Numbered from the stretch's first letter, positions 1-10,090 are shown. The stretch: 20,083 nucleotides of DNA from Gymnopilus junonius (GCA_015501075.1 JADNYJ010000576.1:1-20083); one strand, 5' to 3'. Numbers and translations: made by a program. The notes: a model not told the origin generated them from the letters alone.

Positions 1-1
1 G

Positions 2-355
2 TTGGACCTTGGCGTGGCCCGTAGCTTCTTCCAAAACATGACCTTCCCTCGCAACTTCTATCGTCGCGATGGCGCAGTCAACAACGTTGGACAAGACGTC
101 GTGACCAACTACTATCCCTTCACTCCCGGATACAATGCCAACGGTGTCAACAGCTTTGTTGTCGACCCCACGTCCGCCACCTTGTCCCAACCCTGCCTTC
201 GTTACACCAACTTCGTAAACAACAACATCAAGTTGCTTTACCCCAACCCCACCGGACTTCTCTTGCAATCGCTAAAGACCAACTTACAATACTTGTACGA
301 GGCTACCGTTGCGGCAGGTGACGGTTGCACTCAAGTCTTCCCTTACGGCCAATAA
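2..355 (+). CDS. C-terminal part of unspecific peroxygenase (heme-thiolate / chloroperoxidase-like)
   Basis: This is the last 117 codons of a gene that begins outside the window; the frame opens at base 2 and ends at TAA 353-355. The encoded end resembles secreted fungal unspecific peroxygenases (aromatic peroxygenase, heme-thiolate family related to chloroperoxidase), which use hydrogen peroxide to oxygenate organic substrates outside the cell. Recognisable pieces are VARSFFQ near the start, GVNSFVVDPTSA (residues 48-60), YTNFVNNNIKLLYPNPTG (68-85) and the terminus GCTQVFPYGQ. Two cysteines, C65 and C109, fit the C-terminal disulfide known from the long mushroom peroxygenases. The heme-ligand Cys and the acid-base Glu lie upstream and cannot be checked. 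No intron is visible in this stretch. Family assignment is from remembered family sequence patterns; I am fairly sure of the family, not of the substrate. Confidence 0.85.
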   Translation: MDLGVARSFFQNMTFPRNFYRRDGAVNNVGQDVVTNYYPFTPGYNANGVNSFVVDPTSATLSQPCLRYTNFVNNNIKLLYPNPTGLLLQSLKTNLQYLYEATVAAGDGCTQVFPYGQ

Positions 356-2236
356 TTGTCTATATCGGAGTGTAATACTTGTATTTATTGTATTCTAACA
401 AAGGGTTATATAGGTGCCTATAGAGTAGGCTCGTTTTCGACAGTCTTTGACTATCTTACTTTCTAAATATATGAATCTTTTGCGACCCGTTCTATCTATA
501 CCAGCGAGACATTTTCAGTTAAGAGTCTTCTCTCTATAACAACGTAAAAGGTACTGAACAGAATAAGTGGGTTATATAGAACGGCTTAAATATGAGCTAT
601 GAGATACGGATGAAAAATGCAGGGAAAGCAGCCGCAAATGAATCGAAAGTCTAAGATAAACTAAGGTCCAACGTCGTTAGTATAGAAAATGTCTTCGGAT
701 ACAATAGGCTAGTTAGCACCGTAAGAAGCACGCCCTCTCAGCTATTAAGGATAGACAGTAAATCAAAATATTCTTAAACAAGAATGAGGTCCACTAATGT
801 GGGAGTCGGGGAGACTGGCGATGAATCAGAAGTGCAGAGTATTCGATTGAAGGGGTTGCGAAGAAGCGTAGTTGAGTAGACCGCAAGTACAGATAGCGCA
901 GAATTGTGGAAATACGTAGAGACTATTTTATTTGGCTCAGGCTTGACCAAGTCGCAAGAGGTCAAGGAGTTTCGACTGAGTTGAATCTGACCGAGTTGAA
1001 TTGTGCGTGGAAGTGGCACGTGCGATTACCAGCCATGTGTCGGAAATTTCCGGACTCATTTCCTGTTGACTTTGCTGTCGGTCGCCCCCAAAGTCGCCCA
1101 GCTGATTCCTCAGAATTTCTTAGTTCGAAAAACGTTGCTGGCGCTCTAGATATGTTCCGTATGGTCATCCGTCTTGTGTCCGAGCTGAACTTGGCGGAGT
1201 AGAAGGATGGGTGACTCTAGGCTCCCAGGGACGCCCTGAAAACTATCCAGGTCCACAACTGCACCGAAATCATGAATGTGAGTCCATTCAGGCCTATTTT
1301 AGTTTCATTTTCGTTCCGATAATATTTTCTGTTTTACAAGACCTTTGACCCGTCACGGCCCATGACGCTAAATGCTCAGGTAAGAAATAGCGGGATCTGA
1401 GGAAGAATGCATGCTATTTTAGGCCATTTGGTGAGCCGATCTGCGCTTTTTCTGTATTGCACCCGTTCGCATCACCCCTGTTAATGCATTACCTTCATCG
1501 CGCACCAACTTGAGCGATATTATCGCCACCTCCTTCGAAGTTCGTCTATGTATTTTTCACTTTTTTCCTCATTTACCTTTCACTCATCGACATCGCTAGG
1601 ATCTTTGGTCTATTCCTCTAAATCGGATTCATACTTACGCTTTTTTTTCCGAACAGAAATGCTGCGCCGCTTCATTCGTCTCCTTGTTCTGCTCCCTCCT
1701 GCCAATTTCTTTCTCTATGCTCTTTGCTCTGTCCGTTCTTTGTCGAAAATCCCGGCTTTATTGGTTGGTCTTCAGCGAAACGTGGACAGTACTTATGTCA
1801 TATTGTCTCGGACATAATGATTTTCGGTTTGTGGGTGGCCCTCAACTGCGTCCAAAATGGCCAACAACGTTCTCCCACCGCCTCTGCCAATTTTTAGGGT
1901 CTGATCCTCAGCATACTAACATTGATCTCAGCTTCCACGGGCGACTGCCTTGTCTCTGATCTTGATGTCCCTCTCTCCTTTCAACAAGGTTGCTTATAAA
2001 TTCGTGCAATATGTCGGAGTGACTTCTAATATTGGCTCCCAAGATCTATTCTTCTCGAACTTTCTGTCCCTTCAATTATTCTTCTGATTAGTCTAACTAT
2101 CTTTTGTGCTTGTCGTAACTTCAGTCTGCGGCTTTTTTAAATAAATATTAATGCCATGCACATCGCGAGGCTCGCCTTTCGAATACAGACAGATTCAGAT
2201 AAAGGTATAATTAGGCGATTTATTTATATTTCGACT
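356..2236. other. Intergenic region without a recognised gene
   Basis: About 1.9 kb of AT-rich DNA after the peroxygenase stop. Short open frames at 906-1202 (plus) and 1548-1959 (plus) have no family-like motifs, and several overlapping frames are open at once, as in non-coding DNA. The stretch 1550-1760 is pyrimidine-rich on the plus strand. No terminal inverted repeats, tRNA or clear splice-site pairs were seen. Confidence 0.5.
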
Positions 2237-2276
2237 AAAGCAACCAGACCTTATTCACTCGCAGGAATAGGTAGTT

Positions 2277-2918
2277 AAAGAGCATAATCAACGCCAACGC
2301 AACTTGCCTGTGCTCGAGAAAACAACGGACATTTAGGATGATTCCAGGTCCTTTAGCTTCGTGAGCTTGAAGTTGAACGTTGAACATCAAGAAGTCCTTC
2401 AGCTGATATGATCCTGCTATCTGAGATTTGACGCCCGGAGGCGCAACACGTAAATTGCCATCAACCCAGCCTCAAGCGGAATGTCCAATGAACTATATCA
2501 CACCGATGAGATGCTGTACTACTTGTTTTATCTCAAGTCTTGACCCGGTTGGGAAAATACCAAATGCTAGCGACCACAAAATTCGTCTAGGAATTTCTCG
2601 GTGATGTGAGAGGATGGCAAGGTGATAATGTTTGACGGAGATTTGGTATTAAATCATGGCGTTGATGATCGAGCAAGTAATTTCGACAGTGGTTCTTCTG
2701 GACAGCCTTTTGAGTAATTTACGATAGAGGGCTTTCTCCATTCGTAGATTGGCTTGAGTAATTTTACCTATAAAAGATCTCAGTTTGAAAGTGAACTCCT
2801 CCAAGTTGTGCTCTCTCTCAAGCAATAATTTCATCCAGGAAACTAAGTAACTTCTGTGACCTTTGACTACTGGTACTTTACCTTCCTGACCCGTGAAGTA
2901 TACAGGTAAAAATGCCGT
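2277..2918 (-). pseudogene. Broken coding-like remnant, family not recognised
   Basis: Two separate minus-strand stretches read like protein but lack a full reading frame. The upstream one (2918 down to TAA at 2649) has about 89 open codons with VYFTGQEGKVPVVKGHRSYL followed by WMKLLLEREHNLEEFTFKLR and a basic stretch. The downstream one (2471 down to TAA at 2277) opens straight after a TGA and includes VDGNLRVAPPGVKSQIAGSY then QLKDFLMFNVQLQ. Between them another frame is open around 2590-2490 (LAFGIFPTGSRLEIKQ). The composition is charged and protein-like, but frames change and stops intervene, so this is at best a decayed gene. It lies head-to-head with the intact gene that starts at 2912. 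I do not recognise the family, and chance open frames are not excluded. Confidence 0.3.
2769..2775 (+). promoter_or_regulatory. Possible TATA box for the secreted-protein gene
   Basis: TATAAAA sits about 137 bases upstream of the ATG at 2912. Spacing is on the long side for a fungal TATA element, and the motif lies inside coding-like sequence of the opposite strand, so it may be chance. Confidence 0.2.
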
Positions 2919-3900
2919 TCAAAGGTTTTCGTGAGCTTGTGTTTCTTGCTGCCTATGTCGTGATAGGTATTGCCACCCCCTCAAAAATGTATGGTGGTCT
3001 ACTTATGATGGTCCTGCTTTATGCTAATTACAACCTTTGGTGCTTCTGTAGAGTCTGGCAAGTGAACTCGTGCAAACACCGGCAGGAGTCCTTCCCAAAT
3101 CAAACATCCACGCCGTTCCTCATGGTGCGTTGGTACATCAGACAGCTATCGGGGTTCAGGTCATAGCTTCCAACGGGACTATTCTTCATTTCGTCCCCAT
3201 CCCAGAAGGAAAGCCTGATGTAGGTCTGCTTCCAAGGCTAACTTCAAATACAATCGGTCGGCGTAATTTACCAAATGGTTACCTTGCCCAAGCGAACTGG
3301 GGCAATAAAGGTACAAGCCCTATCTCATTCTTCAGCACCAATTGGACTGTTCCTCCCACCCCCGCCAGCTGGGATGGGCAACTTCTCTACTGGTTCAACG
3401 GTATCGAACCCAGTAGCGGTGTCGGGATTTTACAACCTGTATTGCAATACGGCCTATCCGGAATTGGAGGGGGGAGATTTTACTCCATTGCGTCCTGGTG
3501 GCTCATCGGCAACCACGGTTATCATACAAACCCTATCGAGGTGTCGCCAGGAACATCTTTGCAAGGCCTCATGACGCTGACAGGCACGTTGACTTCCGGA
3601 AATGTGACGACGTATAACTACGAGTCGACTTTCGTGGGCTTCCCGAACACCACTATTTCTGCATCGTCGACCGAAGAACTCAAGTGGGCCTTTGAAGTCC
3701 TGGAGGTCTACAATACAAAATCAGTCTCAGACTTGCCCATTGGAAATACCGTGTTCTCTGGAATCAACGTTACTTTCCAGAACGGCCAGCAGCCCTCTTC
3801 CATTCCTTGGACCACGATCAATCACGATGCGACTGATGGGATTACTATGAAGATCCTCTCGAGTTCAGGGTCCAATGGCTCACTTCTGCTCACATATTAA
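2912..3900 (+). CDS. Secreted protein of unknown function, two exons (about 307 aa)
   Basis: Exon 1 is 2912-2988 and exon 2 is 3054-3900, ending in TAA. The first exon encodes a signal-peptide-like start, MPFKGFRELVFLAAYVVIGI. The proposed 65-nt intron begins GTATGG, has CTAAT near 3024 as a possible branch site, and ends TAGAG; that acceptor puts exon 2 in the long frame beginning LASELVQTPAGVLP. A 92-nt alternative intron (2960-3051, donor GTGATA) also keeps the frame but has a weaker donor. The mature part has N-glycosylation sequons (NGT, NWT, NVT, NTT, NGS) and a core with TNWTVPPTPASWDG, LLYWFNGIEP, ILQPVLQYG and FYSIASWW. From memory this pattern occurs in secreted fungal and actinobacterial proteins without known function, with a beta-rich, concanavalin-like look; no catalytic motif is visible. 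Exon 2 is open throughout, and the gene appears intact. Confidence 0.75.
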
Positions 3901-4402
3901 AATGAAAGTATATCTTGAAATTTGGTCGGTGAGCAGGCTTCTAACGTTATTCACAAGCAAAGATTACTTACTTTATCCTGTTCAGCACGCCAAGCTACAA
4001 TCGTGCACGCCCTCTTCAGTACTTTACGTAAATAAAATTTATGATTTCCATTAAAATGCCAATTGACGTGTTGCTGTGCTCAGAAGAACTCACTAAGTGG
4101 ATGCACACCGACTTGAGTTAATATGGTCAGTGATTAATCAATTAACGCTTATGACCCATCCTTATAATCTAATACCCCACGGTAAATATAAACGACAGTC
4201 GGGCTTGTCGAATGCAACAAGTGGCGATGATCATAGGTCAGCCATTACAGACGACGTTGGCGGTGCTGAGAGCGATATCGGTAGTATCGAACCTTCCACA
4301 GGCTTGAAGCAGGTGCAAGAGGCGGAGGGATCGCAGAACCTGGACTGGAGACACGCACGACTCAGTCTGAATTTCAGACTTAATGTGAAAGTGAATATTG
4401 CC
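3901..4402. other. Intergenic region downstream of the secreted-protein gene
   Basis: AATAAA at 4031-4036 could be a polyadenylation signal for the preceding gene, 130 bases after its stop. A plus-strand open frame at 4097-4453 encodes a partly acidic peptide (TSGDDHRSAITDDVGG) but has no recognised motif and is not supported as a gene. Confidence 0.4.
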
Positions 4403-6837
4403 TCATTTTACGTAGTGCAAGCGGCGATGAGGATGGCATGTTGCAGTTTTTGAACTGGCTTTGGTTGTGAAATTTGAGGTCTGGAAGCTATAGACGGAGT
4501 TTGCAGAATAGGAGTTGGGATTGGAGAGATCGACGACGACGGCGTCGGCGACTCGGTTTATAATTGGATAGGGAATTACAGGAAAAGGGGCGATGTTGTG
4601 TGAGCAGAACCTGCCATACTCTAGTACTACCAGCTGGAGGGCTTCGTCGGATCTGCGCGTGCGTAAACCAAAGGCCAATGTAAATAATGAAAATTAAAAA
4701 GCATAAAAAATTAATATTACCTGTGCTAACAACCAAAGCTTGCCACGCCACGAGCACGACTTTCTCACTCGCCATTGGTCATCTTAGCTTCAGCCTCCTT
4801 CTATCGATCCATGACTAACGCGTGTGCTATCTGTCTTTTCCACGCCTGACGACATCTTCCTTTCATCCTTATCTCGATTCTTATGGGAAGTCGATGCCTT
4901 GGTATCTGCCAAACAAGCTAGCCTGGAAATCTGAAGACGTCGCTCCGGCATCGAGAACGCCCTTCCTGGTGATAGGAGCCTGGCGTTAAGAGCGGAAATA
5001 CATAGGATTTTGAGACCCATCCATCAGGTTTATGTGATCGGAATGAGAGGTTGGCGAACACCGCAAGAGACGAGAATGAGTGCTGGTGCGGATGGTAATG
5101 GAGATGACGTTGCACTTGCTGCAATAGGAGTTGCGGTGTCTATAGCTAATGACGGTATTGTGGGTCTGGTAGACGTTTGAGGGGAATTAAGTCGAATCTG
5201 CGTATCAACCAGAGATGGAGGGTAGCAGGTGGCGCTGAGGATGGATTATCAACGCCGCCGCCAATGATACTGATGTGGGATATGGAAAGGTGGAAGGACG
5301 AAAGGAAGGAATGAAGGAAGGTTGACGTTGAGGCCCACTGCCCATGAGATAGAGTTTTCCAGTCTTAAAGTACGCTTCTCTCCTTGAGGCGACAAAATAC
5401 GGTTTGAAGAGGATAAGACCTGCAGCAGGCGCTTTGAAGTTCCCTGAAGAGCTGAACCCCATACCCCGGCCTACACTCACCCCACCCTCCACCTGCTCGC
5501 GCTCACGCCTTGCCCCAGTACCAAAAGTAGCCAGTAGCGGCAGTGAGACCTGCTGCTGCAGCTGCTGGCGTTGTCACCGCCACTGATGCTGAAGGAGGTG
5601 AAAATGTAGAGGGTTGAGGTAGCTCCTGATGAGGTCGAAGTTGGCGGTGATAATGGTGGTAAGAATGGCTATGTCGAAGCTCATAACGCTGAGGTCGCTG
5701 CTGGTGGTGGTGGTGAGGGTGGTGGCAGAGAATACGGTGTAGAATCTATAGACATAACTAACATGATAGGAGTGGCCTATTGGAGTAAACAGCGACTCAA
5801 ACGAATGTTGACGGTCTTCGTCAACGCTGTGCTGCCTGTGGCGGTAGCGGTGGACGCGGCTCTGATGGCGCTGAATGAGCCTGGATCTTCCAATGTTACT
5901 TGAAGCAAGATACAGGAGGCGGTGACGCCGAGGAGCCTGGATGTGTCGCTCAAATCAGCCCAAAATCAGATAATCAGAAATTAAAATCAATATTTACCTC
6001 TCTTTGACGACCACATGCCGTGTCCTCGAGCTGACTTCTTCCTTCTTACTTGCTATCGCCATCGCCAACTCCAGCTTAAGCTCAAGCTTCCTAATCCTGA
6101 TGGGAACCCTTCCCGCTCACGGCTCTTCCGCGCCTTCAGAGTCTTTGGACGCCATCTTCCTCTCGAGATATCCATCCTTCTTTAAATCCCTAAGCATACG
6201 CGGTGTATCTGGCAGAGAGCATCATCTTGAGAACGAGGAAGTCGTGTCGACCCTGACGTTGCAACTGGGTAGTGTTCATCTCCGTAATGCAAGCCTGCCC
6301 TGCCGACCCATGCCGCGAGATGGGTTTCGGCGATGTCGGCGCTGATGCGACAGCAAGAATGGAACGTCATGAAGGGCGGTTGAGGCCCATTCGTCAGCGT
6401 TGGGAAGATCAATAATTGAATTTGGAAAGAGAGGTTGCAATTGTGCGAACGTGGTAAGGTAAATAGTCACGTGGGTGGAATGGTATCTGAACTTCGAAAT
6501 CGCAGCTGATGTTTCTACCACTGATACTCGAATTGCTGCTGAACGGTGCTAACGCGTGTGGAGGTAGAAGTGATGGTGATGGTGGTAGTGATGTGGAAGG
6601 TGTAGATGGAGTCGACGGAGTAGGAGATGGAATTAGTTCGATGAAATACGATGTTGGCTGGGTCGGCATGTGATGGGGAGGATGTGGTTAAAGGGGCGTT
6701 TTTGAGGCACGGAGAATTTGACATAGCAGTTGGAGTTGGTGCTGGTACTAGTAACGCAGGTGATATAGCCGAGTCTACGCCAAAAAATCAACATTTAATT
6801 AATCATGAAATTAACGTTCAAACCAATAGCACCTACC
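4403..6837 (-). pseudogene. Decayed block of exon-like and intron-like modules, family unknown
   Basis: Read on the minus strand, this stretch holds three intron-like sequences: 6775-6836 (GTAGGT to GTAG), 5937-5997 (GTAAAT to CCAG) and 4653-4720 (GTAATA to GCAG). Between them are coding-like pieces: a charged piece ending HQEIEEIELKVVVLE just before the first donor, S/T/P/A-rich and Q-containing stretches after it, KLELKLELAMAIASKKEE before the second donor, then a long open stretch (5936 to 5205, interrupted by one TGA near 5580), then MASEKVVLVAWQALVVST before the third donor. Translation across the proposed junctions runs into stops within 10 to 60 codons, so no continuous protein can be built. 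The upstream sides of the second and third donors resemble each other weakly (ATG, TCG-like codons, then AATGGCGA and AGTGAGAA), suggesting diverged duplicates. I do not recognise the product, and the exon model is inference. Confidence 0.3.
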
Positions 6838-7214
6838 TCAAGAACCACAACCTTCAATTCAATTTCCTCTATTTCCTGATGTTCGCGACCATAGGTATCA
6901 GCCCCAGGCTCCCTCTCTCGAACTTCCCGGGGCGGGCAAGGGAATTGAAAATAAAAGGTTGACGAAGGGGACTAGTGTCGACGCGCATGGAACAGCACTG
7001 AGAGTTGCTGCTGTTGCTGATAGTGGCGCCGCTGACGCTGGTGGTAGTAATCGGGCTGGAGATGGCTTTGATGAGGTAGGAATTGCGGTTAAGGTTACCA
7101 ACGTTGATATTGAGCGCTGGTCGACATTCGAGTGGAACTTGAAGGTTGCGGTAAAAATAGCGATTTTGGCTACGGATAGCTCGCCATAGCAGCCACAGGA
7201 GCTGGAGCCGAAGC
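6838..7214 (-). other. S/T/A/P-rich coding-like stretch without a gene model
   Basis: Two minus-strand frames are open here. One gives low-complexity text such as LLPPASAAPLSATAATLSAV; the other gives a Q-rich piece (RRHYQQQQQLS) and then SPLRQPFIFNSLARPGKFER. No start, splice acceptor or family motif decides between them. It probably belongs to the same decayed block as its neighbours. Confidence 0.25.
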
Positions 7215-7757
7215 TTAAAACTTGGATAGAGGCACTGTTGGATCTATGTGTATGTCAACTGAAAATCAACCTCAATTTGAAAAAATGGGATTAAAATCAA
7301 TATTACCTGGGTTTATATCCACGGCCCACAATTCAACGTTCTTGGTCCCCTTATAATTGCTCACACCGATATTGGCCCAAGCCCCTCCTTCCTCTGAACC
7401 CGCGACAACTTCTGCAGGCCGAGTTACATTCGCTTCTTCTGCAGACCAGGCAGCATCGCCATTTCGTCCTTCTTTGGACCGAGCGGCATGGGCGGTGAAC
7501 CTGGCAGAGGCAGTATTGGCACCTGAAGATAATATTTTCAACGTCAATACTGGTGGCGCTCCGGCAGACGTGGTTGGAGACTGACGTACTGAACCTTGTG
7601 AAGTGCTGCGACAGCTGCAATTTACATAGGTTAGGGTCCTAGAAAGGTGAAATCAGAAAAGAAACGAGAAAAAGAAAGAGAGTCATACATAGCACATGCT
7701 TCCCAAATACGTTGTCTTTATTCACCTTCCGGGTCATCTCTGGTACAAAATGCAGGT
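7215..7757 (-). pseudogene. Three-exon gene fragment with a premature stop, family unknown
   Basis: A consistent splice model can be read on the minus strand: exon about 7757-7689, intron 7688-7615 (74 nt, GTATGA to TTGCAG), exon 7614-7307, intron 7306-7259 (48 nt, GTAATA to TTTCAG), exon 7258-7215 ending in TAA. Phases agree at both junctions. The product includes CEPAFCTRDDPEGE, an in-frame TAA at 7718-7720, RQRIWEACAICRSTSQGS, SAGAPPVLTLKILSSGANTA, GGAWANIGVSNYKGTKNVEL and the terminus VDIHIDPTVPLSKF. The in-frame TAA and the absence of a start make it look like a 3' remnant. Four cysteines in the first part are spaced loosely like a zinc-binding motif, but I do not recognise a family. Confidence 0.35.
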
Positions 7758-9190
7758 TCGCATCACGGCGGAAGGTACAAATGCCACTAAGTCATCTCTG
7801 TCAACGGAAAGCAGGCCCAGGAGAAAAATATTGCTGGTTAATGATGTAGAGATGAGGTAATTTACTAGACCACATTACCGTTTATGAAGCAATAGTGAGC
7901 GTATAGGACATGAAAGTGCGCGGGACGGCGAAAATGATGGTGAAGGAGAGCTGGAGGAAAGCTTGATCGCTACCTCGGAAATTACCGCAAGTCACCCGAT
8001 TAAGCGTTAGCTAACACGAACTCCGATTTCAGTTCTTCCTATCCAGGCTTAGACTGTCAAGATCTCATACACTTAAGAGCAAATTTTTTTGGATTCATTG
8101 TCATCTTTTCCTGCATTCTGCCATAGGTTGAGCAGCAACGTTCTCATCACGTGGCCCAACGCGTCGAGCCTCGCGTCACAAGCATGGCACTGAAAAATTT
8201 AGTACGTGAACACATCAGTTCAAAATTCTGAGAAGGATAACTGAATGCAGCCGTCCAAGCCAAGATTCCACACAAATAGCTTACCACGGCAGATCCAGAG
8301 GAAAGGTAACTCTCCTGAAGCGTGTACGTCGTCTTATTATAGATTATGTTCTAGGGCACATATTATTGGCCAAATACCTTTGTTACGCTGAGAAATACGA
8401 GTGACCGTCTACCACAATGATGCTCGATCCAACGAATTTCAGTCAAATCTTGACGTATATCAAGTTGTCTATTATCATGGAGGGGACTATCAACATGTAG
8501 TGTATCTTGAGTGAAGCTTGATGCGCAGCCCATATGACCAGCAGCTCAGGCTCTTCAATTCTCTCTGACAACCTGCAAGCTCTTCCGAACCATACCCCCT
8601 TTCCAGAATGTTAAACTTGACGATATTTCCAGCGAAAGCTTGAATGTCTGACGGGTCAAATAGACGCATTCTCACCACTTTAACTGCGCTTCCAAACGTA
8701 GCATTTTGCTCTCAAGCTATTTTCGTCCTCTACCCCTGCCGATCCTATTCAAAGACAAACGCGGAACAGCTGACTATGTCTTCCAGCGTCTAATTGACGT
8801 GCACCATCTACATTCGGTATTTTAAGACTCAGCTGACTGGTAGCTTATTTTGTATCTTATAATATCCTTGCGGTCATTGCGAGGACTGAGCTAAAATACT
8901 AGTGTCTCCACTCGTGAAACCGGTCTGGAGGTTCTAGAATTAAGTTATACGCGTACTTTGCTCGCGGTATTTTTGAACTTGGGGAATGTGACTGGGGTAC
9001 TCCTCTGCCAGTGGCGAAGCTGCGTCGAATATCACTCCGAAAAGGAACATGTTAAACGAGAAGAAGGAACCTATGGGATTTCTTTAAGCATCGCTCCATT
9101 TTGTGGTTCGGCAGCCGCACTGTGTGGTTCGGAACTTGGAGTAGACGAAGAAAGATATCTGATGGTCCTGAATAAATAGCGACCTTGGAA
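7758..9190. other. Intergenic region without a recognised gene
   Basis: About 1.4 kb. Only short frames occur (minus 8490-8678, plus 8958-9179), neither with a recognised motif nor with convincing splice signals. No inverted repeats of note were found by eye. Confidence 0.45.
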
Positions 9191-9194
9191 AATG

Positions 9195-9200
9195 TATAAA
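9195..9200 (+). promoter_or_regulatory. TATA box of the lectin-like gene
   Basis: TATAAA lies 86 bases before the ATG at 9286. It is followed by a C/T- and A-rich leader ending CTCACAAACATG, the usual look of a short fungal 5' untranslated region. Position and context fit a core promoter. Confidence 0.6.
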
Positions 9201-9285
9201 AGCCAGGGGTTTCGAATAGAGGGCTTCTCCAGACTCAGTTGCACCTCGAAATTCGCATCTCATCTCTACTTCTCAACTCACAAAC

Positions 9286-10090
9286 ATGCCAGGCCTCGCA
9301 TTGTCCCCCACCCTCGCCAAAGTCGACCTCTCCACCGCCGGAGGTCCCTCTGACGCCACCGTTGTCATCGTCGGACTCCCCAAGAAAAACGTTGGCATCG
9401 TCTTCGGTGTAAGTCTATTTCAACTCCCCATCCCCACTCCCTCCCTTTCTCTATTCAATTCCAAACCCCGCATACTCACCCTTATCCTCACACTCACCCA
9501 CACACTTTCCTATTTTTTTTAGCAACGCACCGCGCAGTGGCTCCAGCGCTACAACACGTACCTCCTCAACACCGACAACATCGTCATCAACCCCCAGGCG
9601 CTCTGGGATGCTCCCTCGGACAACGGCCGTTTCTTGATCTCCCAGATCGTGCCCCCTGGCGCAGCTGAGGACCCCTCGGTCCTCTGCATGGGCCCGTACA
9701 CTGAGGATCGCAATATCGCTGTTTATTGCTCCCATAAGAAGGCTGGGTCTGGCAGCTTCGTGGAGAGCGATACTAAGCATAGCTTTGTGAGTCAATTGTG
9801 TGTAGAGTATGTTGGGATTGATTGACTTAGGCACTGTTTGATAGCACGAGTTCAAGATTGGGAGTAAGACTGCTATCGCGTTCACGATGGTGAGTTTTAG
9901 CACTTTGATCCCTTGATTATAGGAGCCTTGAGAATTGATGAAAACGACATAGGTCAATGCCGAGGACGGTGGCGACTCCGACTATCATGACACTGTTGTC
10001 GGCGTCGCTGTAGCATCGTAAGTCCCAATCCTGAGAATGTAGACGTGGCTTTAGTTACTTACCGGGTATTGGTGCAGTACGACCAAGTAA
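9286..10090 (+). CDS. Small five-exon protein with a LecB/PA-IIL-like calcium motif (169 aa)
   Basis: Exons are 9286-9408, 9523-9786, 9845-9889, 9953-10017 and 10078-10090; introns are 114, 58, 63 and 60 nt, all GT-AG (GTAAGT, GTGAGT, GTGAGT, GTAAGT donors). The protein starts MPGLALSPTLAKVDLSTAGG, has no signal peptide or membrane segment, and is probably cytosolic. Near the C-terminus it reads NAEDGGDSDYHDTVVGVAVA (146-165). This parallels the calcium-binding loop of bacterial LecB/PA-IIL fucose lectins: acidic positions E148, D152, D154 and D157 are kept, while H156 stands where LecB has Asn. A sugar-binding, calcium-dependent role is therefore an inference from one motif; the first 140 residues I do not recognise. 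Similar acidic DYxD loops also occur in other calcium-binding beta domains. If the last intron is retained, the protein ends three residues sooner at TAA 10019-10021. The gene looks intact. Confidence 0.75.

Noticed and set aside
3275..3574. Second plus-strand ORF inside the secreted-protein gene
   Set aside because: It is an alternative frame of the 2912-3900 gene with no motif of its own.
5700..5730. GGT/GGTGGT run as a possible microsatellite
   Set aside because: The run is short and irregular and is explained by the His/Thr-rich coding-like text of the opposite strand.
9451..9957. Minus-strand ORF of 168 codons
   Set aside because: It runs antisense across exons and introns of the lectin-like gene, whose splice sites and motif are far better supported.
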